A DNA stretch of 64,000 bases from JBCBKL01 sp038521825 (lineage in GTDB: Bacteria; Pseudomonadota; Alphaproteobacteria; Rhodobacterales; Rhodobacteraceae), in the NCBI GenBank assembly GCA_038521825.1, contig JBCBKL010000006.1, positions 1 through 64,000 of the forward strand, written 5' to 3'. Positions 34,985 to 42,877 of the stretch are shown in pieces; positions within the stretch are counted from its first letter, which is position 1, and the number at the start of each line of letters is the position of its first letter. Below the pieces are notes generated by a model that was not told where the DNA came from, ran no database searches, and saw nothing but the letters and a program-made list of their open reading frames with translations. Position numbers and translations under genes: made by a program.

Positions 34985-36030
34985 CGTGCTTCGGCAGCGG
35001 GCCGCAAGATAAGTGTTTGCGCGCCTGACTGGCGCCCGACAACAAACTGCCGGTCTAGATTGGATGAGTTCCGAAGGATCTGAAGCAGTGCAGGTGAGTT
35101 TCCGGTTACAAAATGGTTACCCGTGCTTCTGTCGGTAAAGGCTGACACGTCGATAATCGAGATAGGCAGATCGGAGACCGTAGATGTGTCACTGAGATTG
35201 CCCAAACGGTCTTGCTCCCCCCTGATCCGGGCTGAAAGCCGAAGGATGTTATCGCGCTGGGACACGACCACGACAAACGGTTCCGGTACCGCATAAAAGG
35301 TCTGAAGCTGTTTGCGAAAAACCTCTGGGTCCAAGTCGGGTGCGAGCAGGATAACACCTTGAACGTTTCGTTTCGCCCAGCCGGGATCAGCGATTTCGAT
35401 CTGTCGCAAAGCCTCCATCAACAAGACGCCGCCCATGGAATGTGCCACGAGCACCATCTTAGGACGCCCTGCGGACCGGATCGTTCGAAGCAATTGCTCA
35501 AGCCCGTCGCGCGCATAAAGCGCACTATCCCTGTCGTATTCGTAGCCAAGTGCAGATGCGCGACTTGGCCATGAATAGGTCACCAGCGCACCGGGCACTT
35601 CCAGGTCATGTCCGAGTTGCGCGATCCGAAATGCGGCATCCGAGAACGTGTTGTTGAAGCCATGAACATAGACAGTGACCTCGCGCTCTGTTGCGGCAGT
35701 ATTGGCAATGGAACGGCTGAGATCCTGCGCAAATGAAGAGGCTGACGAATAGATATGCTTCTCAGCCATGGCAAAATGCGTTGCCGGATCAGGGATGCCT
35801 CGGGCTTTGCTGATCGATCCGACGCTGCGGTTGGGCGGAATGGATACAATAGTGCGCAAGAACTGCAGTTGGGGAGATCGATCAAAAGTAAAACGGCCGT
35901 CTTGACCCAAGACCCGGGTCGTTCCGACAAAGACAGTCTTGGGGCTTCCCACGTCCAAGACACCTGCCGTGATGTGCTTGTCTACCCTTGCACTACATTG
36001 TGCACAAACGAGCAGGATCGCTGACAACAT
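34981..36030 (-). CDS. Exported alpha/beta hydrolase (DUF900 type)
   Basis: A 349-aa predicted serine hydrolase. The oxyanion block VTVYVHGFNNTFSDAAFR and the nucleophile elbow VLVAHSMGGVLLMEALR (Ser in HSMGG) place it in the DUF900 alpha/beta hydrolases. The ATG at 36030 begins LSAILLVCAQCSA, a hydrophobic signal; no good lipobox is seen. The open frame reaches 36246 but that part overlaps hslU. It lies 43 bp downstream of hslU. The substrate is unknown. Confidence 0.8.
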   Translation of the reverse strand: MLSAILLVCAQCSARVDKHITAGVLDVGSPKTVFVGTTRVLGQDGRFTFDRSPQLQFLRTIVSIPPNRSVGSISKARGIPDPATHFAMAEKHIYSSASSFAQDLSRSIANTAATEREVTVYVHGFNNTFSDAAFRIAQLGHDLEVPGALVTYSWPSRASALGYEYDRDSALYARDGLEQLLRTIRSAGRPKMVLVAHSMGGVLLMEALRQIEIADPGWAKRNVQGVILLAPDLDPEVFRKQLQTFYAVPEPFVVVVSQRDNILRLSARIRGEQDRLGNLSDTSTVSDLPISIIDVSAFTDRSTGNHFVTGNSPALLQILRNSSNLDRQFVVGRQSGAQTLILRPAAEAR

Positions 36031-36073
36031 CGCCAGACGGCCAAGAGGTTGGGTTTTGCTAAGCTTGATCTTC

Positions 36074-37381
36074 TTAAAGAACGTACCGGCTGAGGTCTGT
36101 GGATCTGGTGAGCTCGCCAAGGTTCTCTTCCACAAATTGCGCATCGACCACGATCTCATCGCCTGATCTGTCAGGGGCCGCAAAAGATAGCTCCTCAAAG
36201 ACCCGCTCCATAACGGTATAGAGCCGCCTTGCCCCGATGTTCTCAATAGTTTGGTTCACGTCAGCGGCGATTCTTGCCAATGCCTTGATCCCGTCCGGCT
36301 CAAAGCGCACGATCACACTCTCTGTTTTCATCATAGCAGAATACTGCAGCGTCAGCGCGTTGTCGGTTTCGGTGAGAATCCGCACAAAGTCTTCTTCAGT
36401 CAACGCGCGCAACTCCACCCTGATGGGCAAGCGACCCTGAAGTTCCGGCAGTAAATCCGACGGTTTGGCAATATGGAATGCGCCTGACGCAATGAACAGG
36501 ATGTGATCCGTGCGGATCGGCCCGTGCTTGGTCGAAACCGTCGTACCTTCGATCAGCGGCAAGAGATCGCGCTGCACACCTTCGCGGCTGACATCGCCGC
36601 CGCGAGCATCGGCGCGGGTCGCGACCTTGTCGATTTCATCGATAAATACGATGCCATTCTCCTCGACGGCCGCGACAGCATTCCGTGTTACGGTTTCGTC
36701 GTCGAGCAGTTTGTCGGCCTCATCACTGAGCAGGATGTCATAGCTTTCTGAGACGGTCATACGCTTGCGCACGGTCCGACCGCCCATCGCTTTGCCGAAA
36801 AGGTCACCCAAATTTAGCATACCCATATTCGCGCCGGGCTGGCCGGGGATTTCCATCATTGGAAAAGGGCTTGAAGTATCGGCGACATCGATCTCGATAG
36901 TCGTGTCATCCAGTTCTCCTGCAACGAGTTTCTTGCGGAACATCTCGCGGGTGCCTTCTCGTGCGCCCTCACCTGCTAGTGCTTCGATAACGCGATCTTC
37001 CGCCGCTCGCCGCGCGGCCGCTCTAACATCATCGCGCATGTATTCCCGGGTCGTGATAACCGCGCTGTCGACGAGATCGCGAATGATCTGCTCCACATCG
37101 CGACCGACATAACCGACCTCGGTGAATTTTGTGGCTTCGACCTTAAGAAACGGGGCCCTCGCAAGTTTGGCAAGCCTGCGGCTAATCTCGGTCTTGCCGA
37201 CGCCGGTTGGTCCGATCATCAGGATGTTTTTGGGATAAACCTCGTCGCGCAGGTCGTCTGGTAATTGCTTACGCCGCCAGCGATCGCGCAGCGCGACTGC
37301 AACAGCGCGCTTAGCGTCCTTTTGGCCGATGATGAAACGGTCGAGTTCCGAGACGATTTCGCGAGGGGTCAGGTTGGTCAT
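36074..37381 (-). CDS. hslU: HslU ATPase of the HslUV protease
   Basis: A 435-aa AAA+ unfoldase. Walker A is MIGPTGVGKTEISRRLAKL, the pore motif GYVGRDVE and Walker B GIVFIDEIDKVA are intact, and the I domain lies between. The C-terminus DLSRYVL fits the HslV-activating tail. Separated from hslV by a membrane-protein gene, unlike the usual adjacent hslVU arrangement. Confidence 0.97.
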   Translation of the reverse strand: MTNLTPREIVSELDRFIIGQKDAKRAVAVALRDRWRRKQLPDDLRDEVYPKNILMIGPTGVGKTEISRRLAKLARAPFLKVEATKFTEVGYVGRDVEQIIRDLVDSAVITTREYMRDDVRAAARRAAEDRVIEALAGEGAREGTREMFRKKLVAGELDDTTIEIDVADTSSPFPMMEIPGQPGANMGMLNLGDLFGKAMGGRTVRKRMTVSESYDILLSDEADKLLDDETVTRNAVAAVEENGIVFIDEIDKVATRADARGGDVSREGVQRDLLPLIEGTTVSTKHGPIRTDHILFIASGAFHIAKPSDLLPELQGRLPIRVELRALTEEDFVRILTETDNALTLQYSAMMKTESVIVRFEPDGIKALARIAADVNQTIENIGARRLYTVMERVFEELSFAAPDRSGDEIVVDAQFVEENLGELTRSTDLSRYVL

Positions 37382-37392
37382 GTGTGCCTAGG

Positions 37393-38457
37393 TCAGTTTG
37401 ACGGTGGAAACCGCTCAACCGGAAGGGCCGAGGGCATTAAGCGCAAAAGAGCAGCTCTTAGCCTTTCCCAGAATGCGCCCAAAAAAAGAAGTGCGATACC
37501 CAACAAAAGAACTGTTGTCGCGGCACCTTCACTGTCGAAAACTGTCGCCGCTAGGGCGACGACATACCCGATCGCGGCGATCAGGAAGGATCGACGGTCA
37601 ATTACGATGGCCACGATCGCAAAGATGGCCAGAACGATCAGCAACATAAACCGTGCGCTTTGAGCGTCGCTGTCCAAGATGGTGAGCGCGATCGTGTTGA
37701 CCAGCGCTGGCGCCGCGACAAGGTGAAGCCAGAATCCGTTTGCCGACCGCCTTGTAACCCGGTGTGGATCGCTCATGTCGAACCACATCGCCACCAAAAA
37801 GACCGCAACGCCAAGGACCAAGGTGATCCAGGCAAACGGCCCACCTGCAGACAGCAGGAACAGTTCACCAAAATCTTTGGGTGAGCCGTTGACCGTTGAA
37901 GCGATCAACATGGCAACGACGAAAAGACCCAAGGCAATCATTGCCATGGCAAATGGGACGCGAAACCGAAGCCAGAAAATAGCCAGCGCGATCGTTGCCA
38001 GAAACATCGGCGCTGAAAGGCTGGAGAAATCTTCCTGTGCGACCATGAACGGATGAGACAATGCGGCACTCAGACCGACAACAGCGTTTATGGCGAACAT
38101 GATCGACAACGCGATAGCCGGTGCCACCATACGGCGCCTTCGAATGAAGTACTCTGACAGCGCCCAGATGATCACGGCCGCAATGCCAGCGGTGGTGGTG
38201 ATCTGCGTCTCGTAGTTGACGATTCTGCTGGTCATTGCCGCCGCGTTCACTCCGACCCACCCGACAGCGAGAACGATAAAGCCCACCACGATAAAGATCT
38301 CATTGAAACCCTTGAAGAGCTCGAAAGGTTCGTCGCCCGGCGCCAGCCCTTCACGCGCTCCGCGTCTGCTGTCGGCAAGGCTTGCCAGATTGGCAGCCTG
38401 TGCCTCGGTCAGAACTCCAGCCGAAACCGCGGCGCGGAGATCGTCTTGTTCGATCAT
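37393..38457 (-). CDS. Polytopic membrane protein of unknown function (DUF2157-like)
   Basis: A 354-aa protein with roughly nine or ten hydrophobic helices (for example FIVVGFIVLAVGWVGV, MVAPAIALSIMFAINAVVG and MLLIVLAIFAIVAIVI) after a soluble N-terminal ~50 residues (EQDDLRAAVSAGVLTEAQAA). That N-terminal pattern resembles DUF2157 proteins, but the assignment is tentative. Its ATG overlaps the hslV stop (ATGA) and hslU follows 11 bp later, so it is translated within the protease operon. Confidence 0.75.
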   Translation of the reverse strand: MIEQDDLRAAVSAGVLTEAQAANLASLADSRRGAREGLAPGDEPFELFKGFNEIFIVVGFIVLAVGWVGVNAAAMTSRIVNYETQITTTAGIAAVIIWALSEYFIRRRRMVAPAIALSIMFAINAVVGLSAALSHPFMVAQEDFSSLSAPMFLATIALAIFWLRFRVPFAMAMIALGLFVVAMLIASTVNGSPKDFGELFLLSAGGPFAWITLVLGVAVFLVAMWFDMSDPHRVTRRSANGFWLHLVAAPALVNTIALTILDSDAQSARFMLLIVLAIFAIVAIVIDRRSFLIAAIGYVVALAATVFDSEGAATTVLLLGIALLFLGAFWERLRAALLRLMPSALPVERFPPSN

Positions 38458-39011
38458 TCTGCGATCGTCTCCACGGTCAGGTTTCCATTGGTGTAGACGC
38501 AGATATCGGCGGCAATCTCCATCGCACCGCGCGCGATGTCTTCGGCGCTTCGGTCGGTTTCCATCAAGCCACGTGCTGCGGCGAGGGCGAAGTTACCGCC
38601 AGATCCAATTGCCGCGATATTGTGTTCGGGTTCAAGGACGTCGCCCGCTCCGGTTATGACCAGCAGCTCACGCCCGTCAGAGACGATCAGCATCGCTTCG
38701 AGCTTTTGCAGATACTTGTCCGTGCGCCAGTCTTTCGCGAGTTCAACACTCGCGCGGGCCAGTTGCCCCGGCGTTGCCTCCAATTTCGCTTCGAGCCGTT
38801 CGAGCAGCGTGAATGCATCCGCCGTCGAACCGGCAAAACCTGCGACGACCTCAAAGCCACCGGGCGACAGGCGCCTGACCTTCCGTGCAGACCCCTTGAT
38901 CACGGTCTGGCCCAATGAAACCTGTCCGTCGCCAGCAATGACGACTTTCCCGTCTTTCTTGACGCCGATGATGGTGGTTCCGTGCCAGCCGGGAAATTCT
39001 TGAGTGGACAT
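38454..39011 (-). CDS. hslV: HslV peptidase of the HslUV protease
   Basis: A 185-aa threonine peptidase. The propeptide (MSTQEFPGWHG) is removed to expose Thr12 in GTTIIGVKKDGK, the catalytic N-terminus; VVIAGDGQVSLGQTVIK follows as in the family. The ATG at 39011 has a GAGG ribosome site; one at 39035 is an alternative. It heads the hslV-membrane protein-hslU unit. Confidence 0.96.
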   Translation of the reverse strand: MSTQEFPGWHGTTIIGVKKDGKVVIAGDGQVSLGQTVIKGSARKVRRLSPGGFEVVAGFAGSTADAFTLLERLEAKLEATPGQLARASVELAKDWRTDKYLQKLEAMLIVSDGRELLVITGAGDVLEPEHNIAAIGSGGNFALAAARGLMETDRSAEDIARGAMEIAADICVYTNGNLTVETIAE

Positions 39012-39152
39012 TTCCGCCTCGTATTGCGGTGTCATCTTGTTTGATGCCAGAGCGCGAAAATTGGGGATCCGGGGACCGATGATGCAGTCTTGCTGTTAAC
39101 GAAGCGGGGGGCAACTCTGGTCGCCCCTTGCCCCGTTGAAGATTGGAGTGGA

Positions 39153-39473
39153 TCAGATCGAATCCTCGATCCAGCTTTGCAACTGCGCCTTGGGCCGCGC
39201 GCCTGCCAAGTTGGAGATGACCTGGCCATCTTTGAAGAGGAACAATGCCGGGATTCCACGCACGCCCATCTGCGCCGGCGAGTCCGGGTTTTCGTCGACA
39301 TTGACTTTAACGATCTTCACCTTGCCCTCCATCTCGGTCGAAAGTTCTTCGAGCGCGGGGCCGATTTGCTTACAGGGGCCGCACCATTCGGCCCAGAAAT
39401 CCACCACGACGGGGATATCGGAATTCTTCACTTCGCTGTCGAAGTCGGCATCTGTTACGGCGACGGTGGCCAT
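39153..39473 (-). CDS. trxA: Thioredoxin
   Basis: A 106-aa cytosolic disulfide reductase. The active site is DFWAEWCGPCKQIGP, with the cis-proline in VRGIPALFLFK. It lies 38 bp downstream of addA, a common alphaproteobacterial order. Confidence 0.96.
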   Translation of the reverse strand: MATVAVTDADFDSEVKNSDIPVVVDFWAEWCGPCKQIGPALEELSTEMEGKVKIVKVNVDENPDSPAQMGVRGIPALFLFKDGQVISNLAGARPKAQLQSWIEDSI

Positions 39474-39511
39474 TGGACATCTCCAAAAAGGATCTCGCTG
39501 AGGGCTGAAAC

Positions 39512-42500
39512 CTAGGAATGGTTTTGAACAACGTCAAGATATGGCGCACCATCAAGCGCCGACGTCACCATATCGTTTGGGTATCGCACAAGTTTGGGCT
39601 CGGCCGTCCAAAGGATTGCCGTCGTAATGCTCCGTTTGGGATAGATTTGGGTCAATGCAAGGGTATATGCGCCCAGCTGTCTCAGAATACCGTCTGGCGT
39701 ATCTTTCGGATCGCTTGGAACAACCCGGTTTGTTTTGAAGTCGATGGCCAGGATTTGGTCGTCCCCAATGACCAGCTTGTCTATCGTTCCGCGAAGACGG
39801 GTGCCATTTAACTCTGCAACGATCGGCGCTTCGGACAAGGTGCCTTTGGCAAAAAGAAAGCCATATTCCGGTGCAAGAAGAGTGCGCTTTGCCTCCTCAA
39901 AAGCTTCAGCCTTCAGATTGTCGGCAAGTTTGTGGGTACCAGCGATGCGGTCGTATGCAGCCTGCCAGTGGTCCGAAGATACAAACGGCAGAGTTTCAAG
40001 CAAGCCATGTACAAGGGTGCCGTATGATTTCGCATCCCCGCTCTCAAGCCCTTCACCCGGCAATGCTTTAGTGCCGCCCAGGTCTGACGGGTTCAAAACC
40101 TGCTCGCGTATTGGCTTTTCAGCGTATTTTGAGAATAGAGGATCAAGCTGAGTCTCGTCTTGACTTACCTGTTTGGGCAATGATGCAAGGTGACCGGACC
40201 AGTCGCTGAATTCATGACGCAGACCTTCTCCTGTCGGGCTGATGAAAGGCTTCGCACCTACGCGCCCAAGACCATCTCCTACGATATGATGCCAGTCCTT
40301 TCCATCCTTCGCTAACGTGCCCGCCGCCGTGACGATCAACCATTTTTCCGCCCGTGTCAGCGCAACATAAAGCAGCCTCAGGTTTTCTTCTTCCTGGCTG
40401 TTTCGGATCGCTTCGACGCGCTCTGTGACAACAGATGGCATCTCGTCCTTCGCGGGCTTCCAAATTGGCTTTGCGTCGAGCGTGATTACCTCGTCCCGAA
40501 CCGTTTCTCGCCGCTCTGCGCAGTCCGGCAATATGACGATAGGCGCTTCTAATCCCTTTGCACCGTGGACGGTCATGACTCGGATCTGGTCAGTGGCGGA
40601 GTCGATCTGACGTTTGATTTCCAGATCATCGGTTTCAAGCCAAGAAAGAAAGCCGGTCAAACTTGGCACAGCGTTCCGTTCGTAAGTCACCGCTTGGGCA
40701 AGGAGCGCATCGATGCCGTCTTCCGCCTCTTGGCCGAGGCGCCCAAGCAGCATGCGTCGGCGGTCGTGGCGGGTCAAAAGCCGTTCGATCAATTCGTAGG
40801 GTCGCAGATAGTCAACCTTTTCCCTCAGGTCCCGCAAGACCGCGACGGTTTCTGGATAGGTCTCGGCCTTGGCAAAGAGGGCAGGCCACAAATCATCGGT
40901 CTGGCGATAGTGGGCGAGTTGAAAAAGATCGCGCTCGCTCCATCCGAAAAGTGGTGAACGTAAGGCGGTGGCCAGCGAAAGGTTGTCTTGTGGCGTATCA
41001 AGGAATGACAAGAGTGCCGCGATGTCCTTGACCGCAATTTCTGCATCAACACGCAGCCGGTCTGTACCGGCGATAGGAAGATTGCGTGCTTTGCAGGCCC
41101 GGATGATCTCGGAGAACAAGCCGCGCCGCCGTCGCACGAGGATCAGAAAGTCACCGTATCGAACCCGTCGAGCCTGCCCGTCGCCTAGGGGAAGCTGCTC
41201 GGTGTCAACGATGCGCTCAATCTCTTGTGCGATATGTTCTGCAAGAAGACTATCGTGATGCTTTGGGCTACGGCGGTCAACGGGATCGTCCCAGTCTCCG
41301 TCATCATCTTCCTCCTGCTTGGGAAGAACAGGCCACCAATCAACCCGACCGGGCATATTCGCATTGAACGCAATGTGGTGGGTCGGGATGTCGAAGCGCG
41401 CGTTGCCATTGCCATCGAACACTGCGTCAACAAGGGACAGGATCGCGGGCGACGACCGAAACGAATAATCGAGGGTGAGTTCCTTGACGTCTTGGCCTGC
41501 ACTGCGAAACCGGTTCGACAGGTCGCGTTGCATCCTGTCGAATTCACGCGGGTCGGCGCCCTGAAATGAATAAATCGACTGTTTCTTGTCGCCCACCACG
41601 AACAGTGTGCGGGTCATGCCGGGTTTAGACCCTTCACCGCTGCCGAATTCTTCCGCCAACTTTTCGATCACCCGCCATTGGGCTGGGCTGGTATCCTGTG
41701 CTTCGTCTACCAGGATGTGGTCGATGCTGCCGTCGATTTTGAAACGAACCCAGTCGGCGGCTTCGGTTTCGGTCAACAGCGCTTGGGCTTGACCAATCAG
41801 GTCATCGAAATCCAGCCATCCGCGCTGTGCCTTGGCTTGTTCGTACCTTTTTAGGAAAGCGCGGCCGAATTCATGGAGGGCCAGGGTTTTTTCAGTCGCA
41901 AGCAACGCCAAACGTCGGTCGCGCGCTCCTTCGACCCGACGCATCAGATCTTCGATTAGCGGCATTTGCTCCGTGAGTCTTGCCCGCGTGCCCTTTGTTG
42001 GAAACTTACCAATCTTAGCCGAGAACGGTTGGTTGGCGCCTGATCCGGTCAGAAAAACAGTTTCAAGGATCGCGAGCGCTGCAAGATCCAGGTCGCCAAT
42101 ATCGGCCAACTTTCGGGACTCTCTTACGTCAGTGGATGACCCGGATCTCAAGGCTTGGATCAGATCCAATAGCAAAGTGCCGGTGCCGGGTGGGACGACC
42201 TCGGTCAGAATGGTTTCTTTTGTGAGGGCGGCGGTCTGACCAAACAGCTCCAGCGCTTTGCCGTGATCAATAGGCTGCGCAAACCCGTCCCTCATCCGGA
42301 CAATCCTGTCGGTCAGAGCTGGGAAATCGGATACGCCGCATAGCCGGGCGACGTCCGCAACGAGGGCTGCATCCAATCCATCGGCCATCTGATCGACGAT
42401 ATCGCCGCGCAGCAGTTCGGCGGCCCGTTCATCGATCTCGGTGAACTGCGGGTTAACACCAGCTTCCAGGGGGAAGCGCCTGAGGAGCGAAGAACAGAAT

Positions 42501-42877
42501 GAGTGGATCGTCTGGATCTTAAGCCCGCCGGGCGTTTCAACAGCGCGGGCGAACAGGGTGCGCGCGCGTTCCAGTTTGCGGTCGCTGAGATCGATATCGG
42601 CACCCAGTTGGCGCAAAGCGTCTGATAGTGCCGCATTATCCAGCATCGCCCAGTTACCCAGACGCCTGAACAGGCGATTTTCCATCTCAGACGCAGCGGC
42701 CTTTGTGTAGGTCAGGCACAGGATGTGCTGCGGATCCACACCTTCAAGGAACAGTCGTGCGACGCGATCCGTCAGAACCCGCGTCTTTCCCGAACCAGCA
42801 TTTGCAGACAACCATGTCGATCGTTTTGGATGGGCAGATTCAATCTGCCTCAGTGTGGCATCATCGAACTGTTTCAT
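39512..42877 (-). CDS. addA: Double-strand break repair helicase-nuclease AddA
   Basis: A 1121-aa UvrD-type helicase fused to a RecB-like nuclease. Helicase motif I is LSANAGSGKTRVLTDR, motif II HILVDEAQDTSPAQW, and motif V/VI segments VMTVHGAKGLEAP and LLYVALTRAEKW are seen. The C-terminal nuclease has LAIDFKTNRVVP (the D-x-K of PD-(D/E)XK). It forms AddAB, the alphaproteobacterial counterpart of RecBCD. The ATG at 42877 overlaps the addB stop (ATGA). Confidence 0.95.
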   Translation of the reverse strand: MKQFDDATLRQIESAHPKRSTWLSANAGSGKTRVLTDRVARLFLEGVDPQHILCLTYTKAAASEMENRLFRRLGNWAMLDNAALSDALRQLGADIDLSDRKLERARTLFARAVETPGGLKIQTIHSFCSSLLRRFPLEAGVNPQFTEIDERAAELLRGDIVDQMADGLDAALVADVARLCGVSDFPALTDRIVRMRDGFAQPIDHGKALELFGQTAALTKETILTEVVPPGTGTLLLDLIQALRSGSSTDVRESRKLADIGDLDLAALAILETVFLTGSGANQPFSAKIGKFPTKGTRARLTEQMPLIEDLMRRVEGARDRRLALLATEKTLALHEFGRAFLKRYEQAKAQRGWLDFDDLIGQAQALLTETEAADWVRFKIDGSIDHILVDEAQDTSPAQWRVIEKLAEEFGSGEGSKPGMTRTLFVVGDKKQSIYSFQGADPREFDRMQRDLSNRFRSAGQDVKELTLDYSFRSSPAILSLVDAVFDGNGNARFDIPTHHIAFNANMPGRVDWWPVLPKQEEDDDGDWDDPVDRRSPKHHDSLLAEHIAQEIERIVDTEQLPLGDGQARRVRYGDFLILVRRRRGLFSEIIRACKARNLPIAGTDRLRVDAEIAVKDIAALLSFLDTPQDNLSLATALRSPLFGWSERDLFQLAHYRQTDDLWPALFAKAETYPETVAVLRDLREKVDYLRPYELIERLLTRHDRRRMLLGRLGQEAEDGIDALLAQAVTYERNAVPSLTGFLSWLETDDLEIKRQIDSATDQIRVMTVHGAKGLEAPIVILPDCAERRETVRDEVITLDAKPIWKPAKDEMPSVVTERVEAIRNSQEEENLRLLYVALTRAEKWLIVTAAGTLAKDGKDWHHIVGDGLGRVGAKPFISPTGEGLRHEFSDWSGHLASLPKQVSQDETQLDPLFSKYAEKPIREQVLNPSDLGGTKALPGEGLESGDAKSYGTLVHGLLETLPFVSSDHWQAAYDRIAGTHKLADNLKAEAFEEAKRTLLAPEYGFLFAKGTLSEAPIVAELNGTRLRGTIDKLVIGDDQILAIDFKTNRVVPSDPKDTPDGILRQLGAYTLALTQIYPKRSITTAILWTAEPKLVRYPNDMVTSALDGAPYLDVVQNHS

